36,043 nt of DNA from Candidatus Omnitrophota bacterium (lineage in GTDB: Bacteria; Omnitrophota; Gorgyraeia; Gygaellales; Profunditerraquicolaceae), in assembly GCA_018822885.1 (NCBI GenBank), contig JAHJJA010000037.1:1-36043 (forward strand). The letters are read 5' to 3'. The notes below the pieces were generated by a model. It saw nothing but the letters and a program-made list of their open reading frames with translations. It was not told where the DNA came from and ran no database searches. The translations under genes were made by a program, and so were the position numbers. This document shows, one piece after another, positions 16,947 through 25,986 of the stretch. Every line of letters begins with the position of its first letter. Positions within the stretch are counted from its first letter, which is position 1.

Positions 16947-18242
16947 ATGAATAAGATAAATCTTGGGCTTATTGGTTTTGGCACTGTCGGCTCAGGGCTG
17001 GTGAAGATCCTGCGTGACAAAAAAAGCTATCTTACCCGTAAGATCGGCATGGAAATAGATATCAAGAAGATCTGTGATAAAGACCTTGTTTCAAAGCGCA
17101 ATGTCAGCGTAGAAAAGTCTCTTTTGACCCGGGATTTTAGGGATATCGTAGATGATCCCCAAATAGATGTCGTGGTCGAGCTTATAGGCGGTATACATCC
17201 GGCAAAAGAGATAATCAGTGATTCTCTTAAAAAAGGGAAAAATATCGTTACGGCGAATAAGGCCCTTTTGGCACAAGAAGGGCAAGAATTATTTGCTTTA
17301 GCAAGCGATAAAGGAAAAAATATTTATTTTGAAGCTGCGGTAGGGGCGGGTATCCCGATTATAAAATCAGTGCGCGAAGGCCTTGCGGCAAATAAATTCG
17401 CCAGTGTTTTTGGCATTGTAAACGGTACTTCCAATTTTATATTATCGAGCATGTCGGATAATAACTGCAGCCTTTCGCAGGCGCTCACCGAGGCAAAAAA
17501 GCTGGGTTTTGCGGAAAAGAACCCTACCCTTGATATTGAAGGCATAGACTCGGCGCATAAATTAATACTCTTAACCTATTTATGTTTCGGCAGGTTCGTG
17601 AAACTTGAAGATGTATTTGTGGAGGGTATTTCGCGTATATCGCTTGCTGACGTAAATTATGCCAAAGAGTTGGGTTTTGAGATAAAGCTTTTGGCGATCG
17701 CTAAGAAAGAGGGTGAGGATTTAGAGGTCCGGGTGCATCCGACTTTGATTCCGAGGGAGCATTTGCTTTCTTCGGTAGGAGGTGTGTTTAACGCGATCCA
17801 TCTTTCAAGCGATCTCGCGGGAGATCTCCTATTTTATGGCCCGGGCGCAGGGCAATTATCGGCAGCATCAGCTGTTGTGGCTGATTTGATAGATCTGACT
17901 CAGGATATTAAAGCTGGGCTTTTCAGGCCGACCTTAAATATTATTGCCGATAATTCTATTAAGCGCTTGCGTAAGATCGACGATTTCGAAAGCAGGTATT
18001 ACATCCGTTTCCTTGCTTTGGATAAGCCTGGTGTCCTGGCGCACATATCCGGTATCCTGGCGAAATTCGGTATCAGTATCGCTTCGGTTACCCAAAAAGA
18101 AAGAAGAAAGACCCAGATAGTACCCATTGTGATGATCATTCACGAGGCAAAAGAGAAGAATTTAAGAGCCGCCTTGACCGCGATAGGAAAGATCGGCGCG
18201 GTAAAAGAGGAGCCGGTTGCAATAAGGATTGAACAGGCATGA
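16947..18242 (+). CDS. hom: Homoserine dehydrogenase with C-terminal ACT domain
   Basis: '[19 protein letters not shown]', '[34 protein letters not shown]', '[16 protein letters not shown]', '[20 protein letters not shown]', C-terminal ACT. Confidence 0.96.
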   Translation: MNKINLGLIGFGTVGSGLVKILRDKKSYLTRKIGMEIDIKKICDKDLVSKRNVSVEKSLLTRDFRDIVDDPQIDVVVELIGGIHPAKEIISDSLKKGKNIVTANKALLAQEGQELFALASDKGKNIYFEAAVGAGIPIIKSVREGLAANKFASVFGIVNGTSNFILSSMSDNNCSLSQALTEAKKLGFAEKNPTLDIEGIDSAHKLILLTYLCFGRFVKLEDVFVEGISRISLADVNYAKELGFEIKLLAIAKKEGEDLEVRVHPTLIPREHLLSSVGGVFNAIHLSSDLAGDLLFYGPGAGQLSAASAVVADLIDLTQDIKAGLFRPTLNIIADNSIKRLRKIDDFESRYYIRFLALDKPGVLAHISGILAKFGISIASVTQKERRKTQIVPIVMIIHEAKEKNLRAALTAIGKIGAVKEEPVAIRIEQA

Positions 18243-19315
18243 TTACAAGTCACAGGTATAACGGGATAATAGAGAAGTACAAGAAGCACTTGCCGGTTTC
18301 TAGGAAAACCCCGATTATTACTCTAAATGAGGGGAATACGCCGTTAATATATGCTTTTCATTTGAGTCAGATAGTCGGCAAGGGCGTAGAAGTTTATTTA
18401 AAATACGAAGGCTTAAATCCAACGGGTTCTTTTAAGGATAGGGGTATGACTATGGCCATATCCAAGGCCTGCGAAGAGGGTTCAAAAGCAGTGATGTGCG
18501 CTTCTACCGGCAATACATCTGCTTCGGCCGCAGCTTATGCGGCCCGTTCCGGGATCAAGTGCATTGTGCTTATTCCCAGTGGCGCGATTGCGCTGGGGAA
18601 GTTGAGCCAGGCGCTTATACACGGGGCCAAGGTCTTGGCAGTCAAGGGTAATTTTGATGCCGCTTTAGATTTAGTCAAGGAGATTACAAATAAATATCCG
18701 ATTACGCTGGTTAACTCTCTGAATCCATACCGAATAGAGGGGCAGAAAACAGCCAGTTTTGAAATTTGCGACTCGTTAGGCAGGGCGCCGGATTTTCAGG
18801 TTATGCCCGTCGGAAACGCGGGTAATATTACTGCTTATTGGAAGGGGTACAAGGAGTATAAGAAAGAGGGAAAAATAAGAATATTGCCAAGGATGTTAGG
18901 TTTTCAGGCAGAGGGGGCTGCGCCAATAGTGCGCGGTTATCCGATAAAAAACCCGGAAACAATCGCAACCGCTATTCGTATAGGAAATCCCGCAAGCTGG
19001 AAGCAGGCGCAAGTCGCGCGCGATGAATCCGGCGGATTGATCGATATGGTTTCCGATAAAGAAATTATTCAGGCCTATAAATTGCTGGCGGAAAAAGAAG
19101 GGGTGTTTGTCGAGCCGGCATCCGCGGCATCAATTGCAGGGTTGTTAAAACTAGTAAAAAAAGGATATTTTAAGTCACGAGGTCACAAAGTCAGGATTGT
19201 GTGTATTCTTACCGGCCATGGATTGAAAGACCCTGATAGGGCGATTAAGAGCGTAAAAGAGCCTCGTCTGGTCAAGGCTGATTTGAAGGCAATATTAAAA
19301 GAGATCGGGTATTAA
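18239..19315 (+). CDS. thrC: Threonine synthase
   Basis: '[14 protein letters not shown]', '[25 protein letters not shown]', '[27 protein letters not shown]', '[13 protein letters not shown]'. Confidence 0.96.
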   Translation: MITSHRYNGIIEKYKKHLPVSRKTPIITLNEGNTPLIYAFHLSQIVGKGVEVYLKYEGLNPTGSFKDRGMTMAISKACEEGSKAVMCASTGNTSASAAAYAARSGIKCIVLIPSGAIALGKLSQALIHGAKVLAVKGNFDAALDLVKEITNKYPITLVNSLNPYRIEGQKTASFEICDSLGRAPDFQVMPVGNAGNITAYWKGYKEYKKEGKIRILPRMLGFQAEGAAPIVRGYPIKNPETIATAIRIGNPASWKQAQVARDESGGLIDMVSDKEIIQAYKLLAEKEGVFVEPASAASIAGLLKLVKKGYFKSRGHKVRIVCILTGHGLKDPDRAIKSVKEPRLVKADLKAILKEIGY

Positions 19316-19329
19316 ATAGTATTGGGTTG

Positions 19330-19485
19330 CGTTAATCGGTTGCGGTTGCGTCTGCCTGCCGGCAGGCAGGTAACTGGAAACGTTTATCGTTAATCGTTTT
19401 CGTTACGTTAAACGTTTAACGAATGACGATTCGAGCTACGCAACCTATTAACCAAGGAAGATTCTAGTTACACAACCGACTAACG
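19330..19485. repeat. Palindrome-rich intergenic element with imperfect terminal inverted repeats (thrC-coaB gap)
   Basis: CGTTAATCGGTTGCG (19330-19344) against CACAACCGACTAACG (19471-19485), 13/15 in inverted orientation. Internal perfect palindromes CTGCCTGCCGGCAGGCAG (19352-19369) and CGTTAAACGTTTAACG (19406-19421). Confidence 0.7.
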
Positions 19486-19486
19486 A

Positions 19487-20146
19487 ATGACAAAATCAGG
19501 CAACTTAAAAAATAAACGTATCCTGATTACTGCCGGCCCCACATGGGTCGCGATTGATAGCGTTAGAGTGATCAGTAATACCGCTACCGGAGAAACCGGG
19601 ATTTTATTGGCGGAGGAATTTTCCCGGTTGGGCGCCAAAGTGACTTTGGTGCTTGGTCCGATCGGGAGGATCTGCCTTAGTAAGAACATCAGGTTGATCA
19701 ACTTTAGGTTCTTTGATGAGCTTAAGGATATAATTGTTAAAGAACTGAGATCGCATAGATATGATGCCATGATTCATTCTGCGGCAGTCTCTGATTATGC
19801 GCCGCAAAAGCTTTATCGAACTAAGATAGGCTCAGGTTTAAAAAAATTGGCTCTTTCCCTTAAGTCCACGCCTAAGATCATTGATTTAATAAAACAGATC
19901 CGGCCGGATATATTTTTAGTAGGATTTAAATTCGAGCCTCAATCCGGAAAGCAGCGCTTGATCAAAGAAGCAAAAGATTTGATTTTATCTTCAGGCGCCG
20001 ATTTAGTCGTGGCTAATACACTTCAAAGAAATAAGTACAAATCTTTTATTTCGGACGGCGTGAGGGTATATATTGAGGCAGAAAACAAGAGGGTGTTAGT
20101 AGCTAAACTCTCTGGTTTGGTCAAGGAAAAATTGCTATGGAATTAA
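19487..20146 (+). CDS. coaB: Phosphopantothenate-cysteine ligase (CoaB domain only)
   Basis: 'NKRILITAGPTWVAIDSVRVISNTATGETGILLAEEFSRLGAKVTLVLGP', 'AMIHSAAVSDYAPQ', 'KIDLIKQIRPDIFLVGFKFE', 'ADLVVANTLQ'. No CoaC (flavoprotein) domain. Confidence 0.88.
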   Translation: MTKSGNLKNKRILITAGPTWVAIDSVRVISNTATGETGILLAEEFSRLGAKVTLVLGPIGRICLSKNIRLINFRFFDELKDIIVKELRSHRYDAMIHSAAVSDYAPQKLYRTKIGSGLKKLALSLKSTPKIIDLIKQIRPDIFLVGFKFEPQSGKQRLIKEAKDLILSSGADLVVANTLQRNKYKSFISDGVRVYIEAENKRVLVAKLSGLVKEKLLWN

Positions 20147-20859
20147 TGTTGGCTGATAAATATAAAGCGCTCCTGGATAGATTTGTCCGGGATTTAAAAG
20201 GAGTTTATCCTGATGGCCTTGTTTCTGTGATCCTTTACGGAAGTGCTTCCAGCGGAGAATTCATGGATAAACACTCCAATATTAATTTATTGGTGGTTCT
20301 TACGGACACGACCCTAAAGAATCTCAAGAAAGCCTCGCCGTTGATCAATAATGTAAGATTCGGCATAATCAATCCGCTTTTTTTCACTGAATCCTATATT
20401 GCTAAATCCCTGGATGTTTTTCCGATAGAATTCCTGGATATGAAGGAAAGCTATGCGGTTTTATACGGCAAGGATTGTCTTAAGGATTTGATTGTTGATC
20501 CGAAGAACTTGCGCTTTCAGTGCGAACAGGAGCTGAAATCAAAACTTATCAATATCAAAAAATCTTATTTAAAGATCAATAATAAGAATGAGCTAAAAAA
20601 TACGCTTTTTAAAGCCTCTACTTCCGTTATGCATATCCTAAAGAATTTGCTCAGGTTGAAGCTAAAGGCTCCGGCTTATTTAAAAGAAGATTGTCTGGAT
20701 CAGGTTTCAAAAGAGTTTAACAGGGAATTGTCCGGACTGAAGAGGGCTTTGGAGGCAAAGAAGAAAAATCTAAAGTTTTCTTACGCTGAAATAGATTCGC
20801 TTTTTTCAGATTTCGTAGAAGACTTAGAAAATATGGTCAGCGTGGTCGATGAGCTTTAA
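20137..20859 (+). CDS. Nucleotidyltransferase-fold protein with degenerate catalytic motif
   Basis: 'VSVILYGSASSGEFMDKHSNINLLVVLTD' fits the pol-beta NTase pattern GS…(D)x(D), but reads N-I-N. Confidence 0.72.
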   Translation: MELMLADKYKALLDRFVRDLKGVYPDGLVSVILYGSASSGEFMDKHSNINLLVVLTDTTLKNLKKASPLINNVRFGIINPLFFTESYIAKSLDVFPIEFLDMKESYAVLYGKDCLKDLIVDPKNLRFQCEQELKSKLINIKKSYLKINNKNELKNTLFKASTSVMHILKNLLRLKLKAPAYLKEDCLDQVSKEFNRELSGLKRALEAKKKNLKFSYAEIDSLFSDFVEDLENMVSVVDEL

Positions 20860-20867
20860 TTTTCCTC

Positions 20868-21800
20868 ATGTATAGAAAATGGCTATTTGTTTTAACAGTT
20901 CTTTTGATCTTTGGGGGAAGTAATTTTGCTGCGGAGTTACCGCAGCCGTCCGGCTGGGTAAATGATTTTGCCGGCGTAATAAGCCAGGAATATCGGACAA
21001 AATTAGAAGATTTAGCGCAAGTTCTAGAGAAAAAGACAACAGCGGAGATCTTTGTAGTCACAGTTGACTCTATCGCGCCTTACGACGAAAAGCAAATCGC
21101 GCGAAAGCTCTTTGATAGCTGGAAGCCGGGTAAAAAGGGTAAGGATAACGGAGTTTTAGTGCTTTTGGCAGTAAGAGAAAGGCGCTGGCGTATCGAGACC
21201 GGATACGGCCTTGAAGGCATTCTTCCTGACAGCCTTTGCGGTACTATCGGCCGCAATTATATGGTGCCTCTTTTTAAAGAAGGTAAATACGGAGAGGGTC
21301 TTTATTATGGCGCGGCTGCTATTATCAGATTGGTTGCCCGTGATTCAGGGGTAGAGATAAGCGGATTAAAGGGGTTACCTGTAGAAAAAACTGGGACGGC
21401 TACGCGCGGTTCAAAGATAGTTATCTACTTTTTCGCCGTATTCTTTTTTTATTTATGGAACTTACCGTGGCCTATTTTTATAGGTTTGCCTTTTACTTTA
21501 CTTTTTGCCGGTGTTTTTTATAGCATAGCTCCGCTTGCGGGAATTCTGACAATTTGTTCCTATTGCGCTTCTATGGCAACAAGGTATTTTATTTGGAGGA
21601 ATCTTCCGCTTGAGGGCAGGCCCGGTCTATTAAAGTTGTTTATTTTTGGGCTTCCGTCTCTCGGCGGCTCTGGTAGAGGCCATAATCGGGGAGGCTACTA
21701 TGGTGGTGGATTTGGGGGAGGCTTTGGTGGCGGAGGCGGTGGCTTTGGTGGCGGGGGCGGAGGTTGCGGCGGGGGCGGAGGCGCAGGAGGAGGGTTTTAA
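20868..21800 (+). CDS. TPM-domain (YgcG family) membrane protein with Gly-rich C-terminus
   Basis: Signal peptide, 'GWVNDFAGVISQEYRTKLEDLAQVLEKKTTAEIFVVTVDSI…RRWRIETGYGLEGILPDSLCGTIGRNYMVPLFKEGKYGEGLYYG', then TM segments and an FGGGGGG-type tail. Confidence 0.92.
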   Translation: MYRKWLFVLTVLLIFGGSNFAAELPQPSGWVNDFAGVISQEYRTKLEDLAQVLEKKTTAEIFVVTVDSIAPYDEKQIARKLFDSWKPGKKGKDNGVLVLLAVRERRWRIETGYGLEGILPDSLCGTIGRNYMVPLFKEGKYGEGLYYGAAAIIRLVARDSGVEISGLKGLPVEKTGTATRGSKIVIYFFAVFFFYLWNLPWPIFIGLPFTLLFAGVFYSIAPLAGILTICSYCASMATRYFIWRNLPLEGRPGLLKLFIFGLPSLGGSGRGHNRGGYYGGGFGGGFGGGGGGFGGGGGGCGGGGGAGGGF

Positions 21801-21807
21801 ATAAAAA

Positions 21808-23040
21808 ATGAAATATATAGTTTTAGTTGGTGATGGGATGGCTGATTATCCGGTCAAAGAACTTGATGGCCGTACGCCTTTAGAGGCGGCGCGCACGCCG
21901 AATATGGATCATATTGCACGTTTTGGCTCACTCGGCAGAGTAAAGACAATACCTGAAAAGGCGCAGCCTGGTTCTGATGTCGCGAATATCACGATCTTTG
22001 GTTATGATCCGGATCAATATTATACCGGCCGCGGCCCTTTAGAAGCGGCAAATCTGGGAATAAAGTTAGCAGAGGATGATGTTGCTTTCCGTTGTAATCT
22101 GATCACTGCCACAGGGGATATCCTGACTGATTATAGCGCCGGGCATATCAGTTCCGGAGAAGCGGCTATTCTTATAAAGTTTCTTGAAGAAAATCTCGGC
22201 AGTGATAAATTTAAATTTTATCACGGAGTAAGTTACAGGCATTTGCTATTGGTCAGGGGCGGATGTAAAGAAGGGTTTGATCTATTGAAGTGCACGCCGC
22301 CTCATGATATATCCGGCCAGAGCATTTCTAAAAACCTGCCCAAGGGTGATAATGCTGATATCTTGATAGATTTGATGGAGAAGTCGCGTAAGATCTTGCC
22401 AGAGCAGGAAATTAACCACGTGCGCGTGGACCTGAAAGAGAACCCCGCGAACATGATCTGGTTGTGGGGCCAAGGGAAAAAACCATCGATGCCGACATTC
22501 AGGGAAAAATACGGCTTGCGCGGCAGCGTAATATCGGCGGTCGATCTTATTAAAGGTCTGGGAAGGATCATAGGCCTTAATGTGATCAATGTCCCGGGCG
22601 CGACAGGATATTATGATACTGATTACGAGGGAAAGGCAAATGCCGCGTTGAAATCGCTTCATGATAATGATTTTGTTTTTGTGCATGTTGAGGCGCCTGA
22701 TGAGGCCGGACACAACGGAGACTTGAGAGAGAAGATCGCGGCAATAGAAAGATTCGATCAATTGATCGTTGGTAAAGTGCTTGAGGAATTTAAAAATAAG
22801 AATAATTTCAGGGTATTGGTGCTTCCGGACCATGCGACCCCGGTGTCTGTCAGGACCCATACCCGCGAGCCTGTGTTGTTCGGTATTTTTGGCCAGGATA
22901 TCATAGGAAAGGGGTTTCAGAAATACTGCGAGAAGGAAGCCGAGCATTCAGAGGTGTTTTTTGAGAAAGGCTATGAGCTGATGGATTATTTGATAAACGG
23001 AGAGGATGTTTTAAGTAATCGGGAGAGTAAAGATGCATAA
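21808..23040 (+). CDS. Cofactor-independent phosphoglycerate mutase family / proposed homoserine kinase
   Basis: 'YIVLVGDGMADYPVKELDGRTPLEAARTPNMDHIARFGSLGRVKTIPEKAQPGSDVANITIFGYDP', 'VHVEAPDEAGHNGD', 'VLPDHATPVSVRTHTREPV'. Embedded among threonine biosynthesis genes. Confidence 0.9.
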   Translation: MKYIVLVGDGMADYPVKELDGRTPLEAARTPNMDHIARFGSLGRVKTIPEKAQPGSDVANITIFGYDPDQYYTGRGPLEAANLGIKLAEDDVAFRCNLITATGDILTDYSAGHISSGEAAILIKFLEENLGSDKFKFYHGVSYRHLLLVRGGCKEGFDLLKCTPPHDISGQSISKNLPKGDNADILIDLMEKSRKILPEQEINHVRVDLKENPANMIWLWGQGKKPSMPTFREKYGLRGSVISAVDLIKGLGRIIGLNVINVPGATGYYDTDYEGKANAALKSLHDNDFVFVHVEAPDEAGHNGDLREKIAAIERFDQLIVGKVLEEFKNKNNFRVLVLPDHATPVSVRTHTREPVLFGIFGQDIIGKGFQKYCEKEAEHSEVFFEKGYELMDYLINGEDVLSNRESKDA

Positions 23041-24253
23041 GGGTTTGATTGTTCAGAAATTCGGCGGTTCCTCTGTGGCTAATGTTGAGCGGATACAGAA
23101 TGTGGCTAAACGGGTGACTAGCTATAGAAAAAATAGGTTTGATTTAGTGGTTGTAGTTTCGGCTTTGGGAGATACGACCGATGAGCTTATTGAGTTAGCT
23201 GCCCAGATAAATACCGAGCCTTCAGAGCGCGAGATGGATATGCTGCTTTCAACAGGCGAACAGATCTCCGTAGCGCTCCTTGCTATGGCTATACATAAGC
23301 TTGGATATGAAGCGATCTCTTTTACCGGAGCGCAGGTAGGCATAATCACTGATACCAGTCATACGCGCGCGCGGATCGTAAAAATAAACGGAGACAGGAT
23401 CAAAGAGGAGCTTAAAAAGGGAAAGATCGTCATCGTTGCCGGGTTTCAGGGTATGACATTGAATCAGGATATTACGACCCTTGGCCGCGGCGGCTCTGAC
23501 CTGACTGCTGTTGCTTTGGCCAAGGAGCTAAAAGCCAATGCCTGCGAGATATACACGGATGTCGAGGGGATTTATACAACAGATCCTAGGATCGAGCCAA
23601 AAGCCAAAAAAATAAAAGAGGTTACGTATGATGAGATGCTTGAAATGGCTTCTCTTGGCGCGCAGGTTATGCAGGCGCGCTCGATAGAGGTAGCGAAAAA
23701 ATTTGATGTGCCCATACATGTCCGGTCATCTTTTTTGGATAAACCCGGGACAATGATTATTAAGGAGGTTAAAAGAATGGAAGATGTATTAGTCAGCGGG
23801 ATAACCTTGAATAAAAATGAGGCAAAAATAACGATCTGCGATGTTCCTGATAAGCCCGGGATAGCAGCGAAGATCTTTAACGAATTGTCTTCGAGCGGAG
23901 TCAGTGTAGACATGATAGTGCAAAATGTCAGTCATATCCGATCAACAGATATCTCTTTTACCATAAATAAAGCCGAATTGCCCAAGACAATAAAGATCGT
24001 TAAAAAGGCGGCTAAGAATATTGAGGCTGGCGAGGTATTAAAGGATGAGGATATCGCGCGCGTCTCTATTGTCGGGGTCGGAATGAAGTCACATTCCGGG
24101 GTGGCCGCGAAGATGTTTGAAACGCTCGCGCATAATAAGATAAATATTGAAATGATCTCGACTTCTGATATCAGTATCTCTTGTATTATCCAGAAAAAGT
24201 TCGCAGAGACTGCCGTGCGTTCTTTGCACGAGAAGTTTGGGCTTGGAAAATAG
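23033..24253 (+). CDS. lysC: Aspartate kinase
   Basis: 'LIVQKFGGSSVANVERIQNVAKRV', 'VVVVSALGDTTDELI', 'STGEQISVALLAMAI', 'TTLGRGGSDLTAVALAKELKANACEIYTDVEGIYTTDPRI', two ACT domains. Confidence 0.97.
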   Translation: MHKGLIVQKFGGSSVANVERIQNVAKRVTSYRKNRFDLVVVVSALGDTTDELIELAAQINTEPSEREMDMLLSTGEQISVALLAMAIHKLGYEAISFTGAQVGIITDTSHTRARIVKINGDRIKEELKKGKIVIVAGFQGMTLNQDITTLGRGGSDLTAVALAKELKANACEIYTDVEGIYTTDPRIEPKAKKIKEVTYDEMLEMASLGAQVMQARSIEVAKKFDVPIHVRSSFLDKPGTMIIKEVKRMEDVLVSGITLNKNEAKITICDVPDKPGIAAKIFNELSSSGVSVDMIVQNVSHIRSTDISFTINKAELPKTIKIVKKAAKNIEAGEVLKDEDIARVSIVGVGMKSHSGVAAKMFETLAHNKINIEMISTSDISISCIIQKKFAETAVRSLHEKFGLGK

Positions 24254-24290
24254 ATCAGTGTTGTGACCCGCAGTAGCGAGAGAGGGAATT

Positions 24291-25877
24291 ATGCCAACAG
24301 TTAAACTATACGATACAACGCTTCGCGACGGAAGCCAGGGGGAAGGCATCTCTTATTCTGTAATGGACAAGATCCGCATTGCGGGAGAGCTGGATATGCT
24401 CGGTGTCCATTACATTGAGGGAGGCTGGCCAGGTTCTAATCCTAAAGATATGGAGTTTTTCCTGAAAATGGCCAAAAAACCGTTGAAGGTTTCTCGGCTG
24501 GCGGCTTTTAGCATGACCCGCAGGCCTAATACCAGCGCCTCGCAGGATACCAACTTGAAGGCATTAATAAAATCGCAGGCAAAGATTATAACTATCGTAG
24601 GAAAGACTTGGAATATGCATGTCACTGATGTCTTAAAGACTTCGCTTGATGAAAATATCAATATGATCAAGGATACGATAAGTTTCTTGGCCGGTAAGGG
24701 GCTTGAGGTTTTTTATGACGCCGAACACTTTTTCGATGCCTTTAACGCTAACAAGGAGTATAGCGTAAAATGCCTTTTGGCTGCTCAAGAATCCGGAGCT
24801 AAGGCTATTTGTTTATGCGATACTAACGGCGGAACGCTTACTTCAAAAGTCATCGAAGTCATCAAAGAAGTCCGGCCCAAGATAAATGTTTCTTTGGGGA
24901 TACATTGCCATAATGACGCTGATCTGGCGGTTGCCAATTCTATTGCCGCTGTCGAGGCAGGAGCCGATGTGGTCCAGGGCACTATAAACGGATATGGGGA
25001 GCGCTGCGGAAATGCAGACCTTATCCCAATCATAGGCAACCTGAAATTAAAGATGGGAATAGATTGTATTAGCGACGATAAATTAAAGGAACTGACTAAG
25101 GTGTCGCATTTCGTGAGCGAAGTAAGCAATATGAAGTTAAGAGCTGATCAGCCTTACACAGGTTATTCCGCATTCGCGCATAAAGGGGGAATGCACATTA
25201 ACGCGGTCATGAAGAATCCCAAGGCTTATGAGCATACTGACCCTGTGCTTGTAGGAAACCACCGTAGGATTTTGGTCTCTGAACTAGGAGGAAAGACCGG
25301 TATATTGCTGCGCGCAAAAGATCTGGAGCTTGATCTAAGCAAGGAGGACCCTAATACAAAGAAGATCCTTTCTCTGGTGCAGAAATTAGAGCATGAGGGG
25401 TATCATTTTGAGGCCGCAGAGGCATCTTTTGAATTATTAATGAAGAAGGCGCTTAAGAAATATAAAAAGTTCTTTGAGTTTGAAGGATTTCGCGTTGTGG
25501 TTGAGAAACGTTCCGATAAGAAGATCACCTCCGAGGCGATCATCAAATTAAAAGTCAAAGGGATCAAAGAGCATACAGCCGCAGAAGGCGACGGGCCTGT
25601 TAACGCCCTGGATAACGCGCTGCGCAAGGCCCTGAAAGAGTTCTACCCGACTTTGTCCAAGATGCGCTTGTCGGATTTCAAGGTGCGCGTCTTAGATGAA
25701 AAGGCCGGTACAGCTGCCAGGGTAAGGGTATTGATCCAATCGCAGGATGAAGCCGAGACCTGGAGCACAATAGGCGTACATGAAAATATCATTGAAGCAA
25801 GCTGGAAAGCGCTTGTTGATAGTGTTGAGTACAAGCTTCTAAAAGACATCAAAGCGCAGTCCCGCGGAGGAGTATAA
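24291..25877 (+). CDS. cimA: (R)-citramalate synthase
   Basis: 'VKLYDTTLRDGSQGEGISYSVMDKIRIA', 'YIEGGWPGSNPKD', 'LCDTNGGTL', 'GIHCHNDADLAVANSIAAVEAGADVVQGTINGYGERCGNADL', C-terminal LeuA dimer domain. Confidence 0.95.
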   Translation: MPTVKLYDTTLRDGSQGEGISYSVMDKIRIAGELDMLGVHYIEGGWPGSNPKDMEFFLKMAKKPLKVSRLAAFSMTRRPNTSASQDTNLKALIKSQAKIITIVGKTWNMHVTDVLKTSLDENINMIKDTISFLAGKGLEVFYDAEHFFDAFNANKEYSVKCLLAAQESGAKAICLCDTNGGTLTSKVIEVIKEVRPKINVSLGIHCHNDADLAVANSIAAVEAGADVVQGTINGYGERCGNADLIPIIGNLKLKMGIDCISDDKLKELTKVSHFVSEVSNMKLRADQPYTGYSAFAHKGGMHINAVMKNPKAYEHTDPVLVGNHRRILVSELGGKTGILLRAKDLELDLSKEDPNTKKILSLVQKLEHEGYHFEAAEASFELLMKKALKKYKKFFEFEGFRVVVEKRSDKKITSEAIIKLKVKGIKEHTAAEGDGPVNALDNALRKALKEFYPTLSKMRLSDFKVRVLDEKAGTAARVRVLIQSQDEAETWSTIGVHENIIEASWKALVDSVEYKLLKDIKAQSRGGV

Positions 25878-25978
25878 TGCTGGCTCGCTAGCGGGGCAAG
25901 CTATTGAAAGATACCAATGCGAAGTCCCGCGAAGAAATAAAATAGGTTGCTCGCTAGCGGGGCAAGCTATTGAAAGAT
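25854..25978. repeat. Tandem duplication, ~66-bp period, spanning the cimA stop codon
   Basis: GCTCGCTAGCGGGGCAAGCTATTGAAAGAT is identical at 25883-25912 and 25949-25978. Upstream GCGCAGTCCCGCG (25854-25866) pairs with GCGAAGTCCCGCG (25919-25931). Confidence 0.92.
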
Positions 25979-25986
25979 CAAACTAA

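Noticed and set aside
21680-21800. GGX-rich tandem repeat DNA as a possible minisatellite
   Set aside because: It is the coding sequence for the Gly-rich tail typical of TPM/YgcG proteins.
22282-22947. 221-aa minus-strand ORF antisense to the PGM-family gene
   Set aside because: The sense strand encodes a clear conserved family; the antisense product has no recognisable motif.
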